DNA from: Botryotinia globosa
Taxonomy: Eukaryota > Ascomycota > Leotiomycetes > Helotiales > Sclerotiniaceae
Length of the DNA stretch: 64,000 nucleotides
Assembly (NCBI GenBank): GCA_014898425.1
Contig: RCSZ01000003.1
Span: forward strand, 868,001 to 932,000
Reading direction: 5' to 3'
In this document: positions 57,954-64,000 of the stretch, in pieces
Layout: each line of letters begins with the position of its first letter
Position numbering within the stretch: position 1 is the stretch's first letter
Program-made: the position numbers and the translations under genes
The notes under the pieces: model-generated
Told to the model about the DNA's origin: nothing
Seen by the model: only the letters and a program-made list of their open reading frames with translations
The model's database searches: none

Positions 57954-60887
57954 TCATCGTAAACCAACGCCTGGTCCACTCCTCTTCTCAACCCAAAATA
58001 CCAAATCTCCCCTTCCCTTCCGTACACTTAGATTTCTAGGCATCACCGCCCCCCTCAAGCCTCTCCTCCCTACAGTCTCCCTCCTCCCACTTTGACTCCA
58101 TCTCGACTTCCATCTTTCGATTCCTCCAGCATCCAGCCACCCCTTTAGGTTTTTACACTGACTAACGTCAAAGATCTCCAACTTACTACAACCTTCTACT
58201 ACAGCTTCCACCCCTACCCCCGTAACTCTCACACACCCTCTTACAGAAAGTTCCTTGAGTTCGAGAAGATGGAGACCGATAGATCGAAGCGATGAATCTG
58301 AGACTGCCGAGCCGCAAAAAGAGAGTTTGAGGGATTGGAGTTGGGGACAACCGAGACTTAGAACTTCGGTTGCGGTGTCCGAGAGGGCGCAACAGAATGA
58401 CTAGATATGATTATTAGTGAATACATTTTAGGGATTCGCGAAAGCTCAACATACCAAATCTAGCTCCTTTAACCCCTTTGCCGCATTCGTCAAATAAACA
58501 ATAGCATTATCCGTCAAATAAGTACAATCCGCCAAAATTAACTTTTCCAATTTCGCAAATTTATAAATGCTCCAATGTTGAAATCCACTATCTGTAATTG
58601 TTGTACATCTTGTCAGATCAATACTCTCTAACCTCTGGTGTGCATGAACAGCCAGATGCGCCATCGATCGATCTGTAACATGCTTACAATACGATAAAGT
58701 GAGACGTTTGAGCTTTGGACATCCGACTACAGTCCCAACCGGTGGAACGAAAGTTGCAGCTTTTTGACGAAGAGAGGCTTGAGGAGCAATGGGCTCGGTT
58801 ACAACCCAACCGACGATACGGGCCAGGAGATTATCGGATACTTTGCGGCAATTAGAAAGGTCTATTTCTTCGAGCTCTTTAGCGCTGTTGGCCATTTCCA
58901 AGACGGCGTTGGCAGTCACGTCCCAGGCTGACTTCATTTTCCAGACTTGGATATTGGGGCCACATTGGGTGTAAATTGCAGCAAATCCCTCATCAGTTAT
59001 ATGGAAACAGTTGCTGATGTTGATGCTGCGGGCGCGACGGCCAACAAATGGACAGATGCATTCGATCAGTGCTTTGTTGGTCATTTTGCGGTTATAGAGT
59101 GATAGATCAAGATTTTGACAAACGTTTGGTGAGGTACTTAGGAGAGTTGACCAATGAAGAGATACGAGGCGTAATCTCATCAATTGATAGATGTCTAAAT
59201 ATGAGAAAATGTGGATCAAAATTGCATCCGGTAATATTCCCTGACTAAATTGACTTGGACGTCGCTCGAAAATCTTGGGTCGTTTTGGCCGAAAAGCTGA
59301 TTCTGGGGGAGTAATTGCATGTGATAATTTTGCAGGTGTGGGTGTTTGAGATCTAGATCTGGTTCTTGGGCCAGAAGATCTATCATCTGGTGGTGGCGTC
59401 TCAGGAGAAGGCGGTGCCCAAGAACCTCTTCGCGATCTCGCCCTCATATTGTCCATATCTACACTGAGGAATGGATCTGGGTCAATGGGTTCCATCCCCC
59501 CACTATCCTCAACACGAATAGGTTTATGAGGACTTGCAGGTTTAGAAGGAGTAAATGTAACTTGTGGCAATGTTTTCCTTCTTTGGTGTTTAGGTCGACT
59601 GTTGTTGATGGTTAAATCATTGATAGTTGGAGATTCGGCATCACTCATTATGATATCTTCGTCTTCGGGTTTTCCAATTCGAGTTTTCGCTGTCAGCTCT
59701 ACTTGTTTCCGTATATCTGGCGAACATCTTCTCCATAACTCTTCAAGAACTTCTCCGCCGATCATCAAACATTCCACAGAAGTGATGGATCGTACAGTAG
59801 CTGTTCTCCGGGGAGCTAAAGACAAGCTGACAACTTCTCCAAAGTATTGTCCGGCTTTCAGTCTTGGTCGGATGTATGATCCATTTGTACCTTGAGGCGA
59901 TAGTCCCGCGTGTCCATTGGAACTTTCATGTATAACTTCCGCCTCACCTCTAACAATAAAGTAGATTTCATTGCCACTTGAACCTTGTACAATAATATCC
60001 GTGAATGGTGGGTATGCCTTCGGCGTGGCGCTCAACCCGAGAAAGTGAAGTATTTCTGGCGGTAAAGTTGAAAATAGAGGTAATTCCTTGAGTGTTTTCC
60101 TGACATTGACCAGTCCACTGCCCAGCGCACTGCCAGCTGAAGGATCCTCAATTATACCTGGACTTGGGGATTTTCGCTTCTTCTTGTTGATGACCACTCC
60201 CTTCTCAATGACACCTACTTCACCAGTAGAAACTTCTCCTGGCGCAGCTTCTCGTGCGATCTTGCCACCCCTAGAAACCAGCTCCGTGGAGACAAGTTTT
60301 GGGCCAAATCCGCCCTCCCTTCTTTTCTTATTCAAAATTGTCAATCGTTCCTGTGCCTCTTCCATAATTGCCTGTTCCATTTCAGGAAAGTTTGGAAGCT
60401 CAGCTCTCAAATCTTCCTTCTTCAACACCACCAACAAGCATTTTGTTCTTGCTATAATTGTAGCGGTTCGGGGCACATCCATTAATATTCCAATCTCGCC
60501 AAAGAAAGCACCAGGCTTTAATTCTGCGTATGTAGCTTCTCCATCTCGAGATGTGACCGCCACAGCCCCACGTACTAACCAGTACATGGCTTTTGCATCG
60601 TCTCCTTCAGTCAATACATGATCGTGAGGCGAATGAACCTGTGGACGAAGATGTTTTCCAATAGCTGCAAGAAAGGAATCGGGAGCTGAAACAAAAAGAG
60701 GAAAGGAGCGTATGCGATCAACAAGGTCGAGTGGCATATCTGGAATTGTCGAAGCTGTGAGGGGAGAAGGTCGTACAGGTCGAGCGGGATTGGTTTCGAT
60801 GTTGAATGATCGGATCAAGGATAACGAGTCTGGAATAGCTGCGCCATTGGCCCTGAAGGAGCCAGCACCCCGTCGACTCCTACTCAT
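57954..60887 (-). CDS. F-box/LRR protein with two cyclic-nucleotide-binding domains
   Basis: A large regulatory protein of 959 residues from minus-strand exons 60887-58455 and 58400-57954 (54-base intron, GTATGT..CTAG, CACTAAT branch site, phase 0). Two cNMP-binding domains lie at about 62-160 and 271-385, each with a phosphate-binding-cassette-like loop (FFGEIGILMDVPRTATI and YFGEVVSLSLAPRRTATV). A Ser/Thr/Pro-rich linker (about 400-550) contains possible kinase and nuclear sites. An F-box (ILPDAILIHIFSYLDIYQLM, about 551-590) should bind Skp1 in an SCF ubiquitin ligase. The rest is a run of cysteine-containing leucine-rich repeats (LTLSYCKHVTD, IDLTRCTTITD, LILADCTYLTD). The final exon continues the repeats (LKLSFCGSAVSD, LSVRGCVRVTG). 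The fusion suggests cyclic-nucleotide or ligand-controlled ubiquitination, which is inference. Confidence 0.92.
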
Positions 60888-61551
60888 GATGTTGTGTGTG
60901 TATTTAGCAAGCTACGATCTCGTAGAAGCTCATGTGGGTACCTTGCGGCCTAGTGGCCGTCCTGCATGTAGGTTTGCCAAAGTGGGCAATATCAAAGTCG
61001 GGGATGATTGATTACTTGGGAGAGATTATCGTTAAGCAGTTCGCAGATTCACTGGGTTCGAATACCACACTCAACGAGGGTTGGGGAAATCGTGGATTGT
61101 GGTTCAGGTTGTAAATGTTCTCGTGGAGGAATTGCGATATGTACAAGAGCTTTAATTCAAATTGAAATTTCTTTGTCTGCAGATAGTATAACGCGTAGAA
61201 GTCTCTCGGCGGACAAGTCTGTGATGTATTTGGTCAGCTATTATATACATCGTTGACGGCATTGGCTGCCCATATGAAAGATATCCCAAAAGCTGGGCGG
61301 GCAGACGGCACAAGATGTTAGAATAGATGGCTTACTATTGCTTTCCTAGGATCATATAACTGGAGGGGTAAGAAAAGTTACCTTTCTCAGAATCTGTCTT
61401 CAATGAAGCTGACAACGCACGAACAAGATGAGAGAGCAGAACATGAGGTATGAAATAGAAACAATCTACAATCACGGTGAAGGAAAGACAAGATCAATAG
61501 GACTGTGAACGAAAGTATAATGCACGGAGCGCTCTATGATCGACGAGGTTC

Positions 61552-61583
61552 GAAATGGAAATGGAAATGGAAATGGAAATGGA
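61552..61583. repeat. GAAATG hexamer repeat
   Basis: Five units of GAAATG about 670 bases upstream of the F-box gene start. The same hexamer run occurs near 34763-34791. Confidence 0.85.
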
Positions 61584-62460
61584 GCATGTATTTGGTTTGG
61601 CTCCTGGCACTCAAAGACCCTTTAATCACCAATAATTGAGGGGGGAATTCGATTGGACTGGAGGAATTATGAGTTGGGGATTTGGGATAGTTTCTTCTTT
61701 TTTTCCTTTTTCCTTTTTTTCTTGTTCCCCCTTTTCTCGCGAAAGGCACCTCGATCAATGAGAAGAGATTACAATAGTGGATGTATTGATGTATGTATGT
61801 ACGTATAAGCGTGTGGGTTGGAGTGTATAAGGAATGAATGATAATTAGTGGTAGGTAGTTTTTTCTTGATTGCTCTCTTTTGCCTTTTGGTGGTGGGCTG
61901 CTACGCGCTATGACGACTTCAATTCGCTTCTTTTTTTCCCTTTCTCTCCAACCACTTTCATTAGGCCTTTCCGGAGGTTTTACTATGTAGAGGGTAGGAA
62001 GAGATAGAATGATTGCATTACATGGTCGTAAAGTGTTGAAAGATTCCTTTGCTACTACGACGTCGATAGATCGTGTATCGTGTATTGTAAGATTACTAGG
62101 TAGTCAGAAGCAACGGGGTTCCCTGCAGAGAGATCAAGATGAACCTCTTTTCTGTTCGGAGAATTTTCTAATCTTGGTTGAACCTAGTGTTTATTTACGT
62201 GGGTAGATAGATAGGTATTCCTGGTGGTAGTCGATAGATGGGTAGGTATCTAGCTATCTAGCTATCTAGCTATCTCTCAATCTTAGACCAATCTGTGTAG
62301 AATAAAAGGGAAATCAGAATGTTGAAATATCGATATCAAAGTTTTGGGTACTGTGTATTTGCATTCTCCTATTGTAACCAGATCTACTTACTAGATTAGA
62401 TATCTGGTACTCAGTAGTTATGAGGTTAACACCTAGCAAGAAAGTAGGTCGTTGATACAA

Positions 62461-62506
62461 TCTTCGCCTCTTCGCCTCTACGCTTCTTCGCCCCTTCGCC
62501 TCTTCG
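62461..62506. repeat. Imperfect 9-bp repeat (ttcgcctct)
   Basis: About five imperfect units of TTCGCCTCT/TTCGCCCC in non-coding sequence. Confidence 0.8.
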
Positions 62507-63879
62507 TATAAAATCTCTTCCTTCATGAATCATTTGCCCACTCAGACATGACATGCGTAGATACCCTTTCTTTTTTCTTTCTTCTCCCCATCCATCAGTC
62601 AATCTTCAGCTCTGTCATTTTCTCATCATTTCATTACTCTATAGGGTTAAAGTCCATCTCGCGGTGAGAATATCCAAGAAACGCATTCAGGGGTCTCTAC
62701 TCTACATAAGCCAACCTAGGTATCCATGGCTTGGATAAGTTAAGTTGTCAGTCAGCCTGAATCGCTTACCATGCATTCATTCCTCTAAAATAAAAAATCA
62801 GATTGACTTCTTCCATCTCATCTTCTAGAAGCTTATTAGAGTCAGTGGTTCTTCAGCGTTACATATGGATGTACCATTACTCCTGCCGAGGCATGCTACC
62901 GGGAATCCATAGAATCCTACCAGATGACACCAAATACATTCATTCACATTCACTCACATTCATTTTTCCAAGGAACTTTTCATGCATATATCAGGCAAAA
63001 TAGATTAGAGATGTGTCCTGTAATCGCTAAGAGCTGCTTCAGAGGAGACGACGACCTTGAAATAATCCATGCTGCATCAAATCACCTATTTTTATTACGG
63101 ATGTATCTTCAACCGAAAAGGTGCTTGATGGGTGCAACCCGAAATAGACTTTTTCCTCCATCGTCTCCTTATATCATCAGATATCAGATACGAATCATAA
63201 GAACCGTTTTGATGTGATACTACTTGGAAGATCATGTTCGCATGCGACGCGATATGTAACCTTCATCCCTCCTTCATTTCGCCCCCATTCAGCAGCCTCC
63301 CGATTTACGGAAAAGGGGATCTTTAGTTATGTAAATCCATCTTTTTTCCTTTTGCAATCAACGTTATCCACAGAAAATCCCCGTCTATCATGTCTCAAGA
63401 CACCTGGCAGGCTGGCACATATAGAGGTAAAAGCCTCTTCCACACGAAAAGAAATGTTTCAAGCACTCTTGTGAAGTGAGCAGCCGATATCCTAATTGGC
63501 CTACCACACCTGGTCAAGCATAAAGAGATATTAAAGGAGATCTGCAGGAACTCACAAGGGAAGTTCGATTCGGACCGTCCCTGATATAATGGAGATTATT
63601 ATCTCATTCACATTAACATCCGTTTCCGCGAACCTGCATGCGGAATTCCAATCTATCGCTTCGTTTCATCTACTTCGATATCTCTTCCATGAACTCTAAT
63701 TTTCACTCTTACTACAGTAGTATTGTTTCACGGCATGAACACAAATGACCAAGCGGAAAGCTACTGCTTGAGTGGAGTCAAGAGAGGTATAACCGTCATG
63801 GCGAGATCGGAGTGAGGCAATTCGCATTTGGAATTCGGCATTGTGGCGCGTCTGTAAGACTTGAGGCATGTAGATACTG

Positions 63880-63910
63880 CTTCTTCTTCTTCTTCTTCTT
63901 CTTCTTCTTC
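63880..63910. repeat. CTT trinucleotide repeat
   Basis: About ten CTT units in non-coding sequence. Confidence 0.9.
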
Positions 63911-64000
63911 GTCTTCGAAGCGACGTGTAGGTTCCCGAGAGCGAAACGTGGTGTTCACACCTTAAAGTGCGCATCCATCACCTTGAGTTTGGTGGTACAA

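Larger units (their letters stand above)
60888..64000. other. Gene-less right flank
   Basis: About 3.1 kb; the left part contains the promoter of the F-box gene. Simple repeats are GAAATG (61552-61583), CTAGCTAT (about 62249-62273), TTCGCCTCT-type units (62461-62506) and a CTT run (63880-63910). No gene, tRNA or other RNA is supported. Confidence 0.55.

Noticed and set aside
60088..60621. 177-codon plus-strand frame opposite the F-box gene
   Set aside because: Antisense shadow; the minus strand carries clear cyclic-nucleotide-binding domains.
1..64000. CRISPR array, operons, integrons or prophage features
   Set aside because: Spliced eukaryotic genes dominate; tandem repeats are direct microsatellites without spacers, and no bacterial gene organisation is present.

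Overview
The window reads as nuclear DNA of a filamentous ascomycete (Pezizomycotina). Genes are split by short introns (mostly 48-110 bases) with GT..AG ends and CTAAC-type branch points. Gene content is typically fungal: a CFEM/PTH11-like receptor, a heme-thiolate peroxidase, a GMC oxidoreductase and an Sfp1-type zinc-finger regulator. AT-rich transposon relics carry C-to-T/G-to-A damage like that left by repeat-induced point mutation (RIP). Low-to-moderate GC, long gene-poor spacers and RIP-like islands fit Leotiomycetes such as Sclerotiniaceae, but that placement is inference.

Region by region. 2.4-11.1 kb is a compact housekeeping block: RPB10 (-) and NAN1/UTP17 (+) diverge from a 236-base spacer, followed by a 2-oxoglutarate/Fe(II) oxygenase, a tiny CxxC/HxxxxH zinc protein (-) and a helix-hairpin-helix/AT-hook DNA-binding protein. 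11-26.5 kb is gene-poor and decaying: a gene broken by nonsense codons (13.6-14.2 kb), an RBR-type RING protein with a repeat-coded acidic tail (16.1-17.0 kb), and an unrecognised spliced gene (18.7-19.8 kb) whose second putative intron carries a 530-bp hAT-like MITE. 26.6-33.9 kb holds the Sfp1 homologue (-) and the mitochondrial supercomplex factor RCF2 (+), separated by 4 kb of microsatellite-rich DNA including a long GGGAGAT array.

37.6-50.1 kb looks like an accessory segment: secreted GMC oxidoreductase (-), nine-exon CFEM receptor-like protein (-), secreted heme-thiolate peroxidase (+), a RIP-damaged pogo/Fot1-like transposon (2.2 kb) and a secreted-peptide ORF interrupted by TGA codons. 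51.1-60.9 kb returns to ordinary genes: a GNAT acetyltransferase (-), an intron-containing tRNA-Pro, a mitochondrial Bax-inhibitor/GHITM-like membrane protein (+) and a large protein with two cyclic-nucleotide-binding domains, an F-box and LRRs (-). From 60.9 kb to the end no gene is supported.

Possible functional links: RPB10 and NAN1 both serve RNA-polymerase and ribosome production, and Sfp1 controls ribosomal genes in yeast. RCF2 and the GHITM-like protein both act in the inner mitochondrial membrane. The GMC enzyme could supply hydrogen peroxide to the peroxidase. Exon boundaries were read by eye from splice signals, phase and family similarity; no transcript evidence was available.
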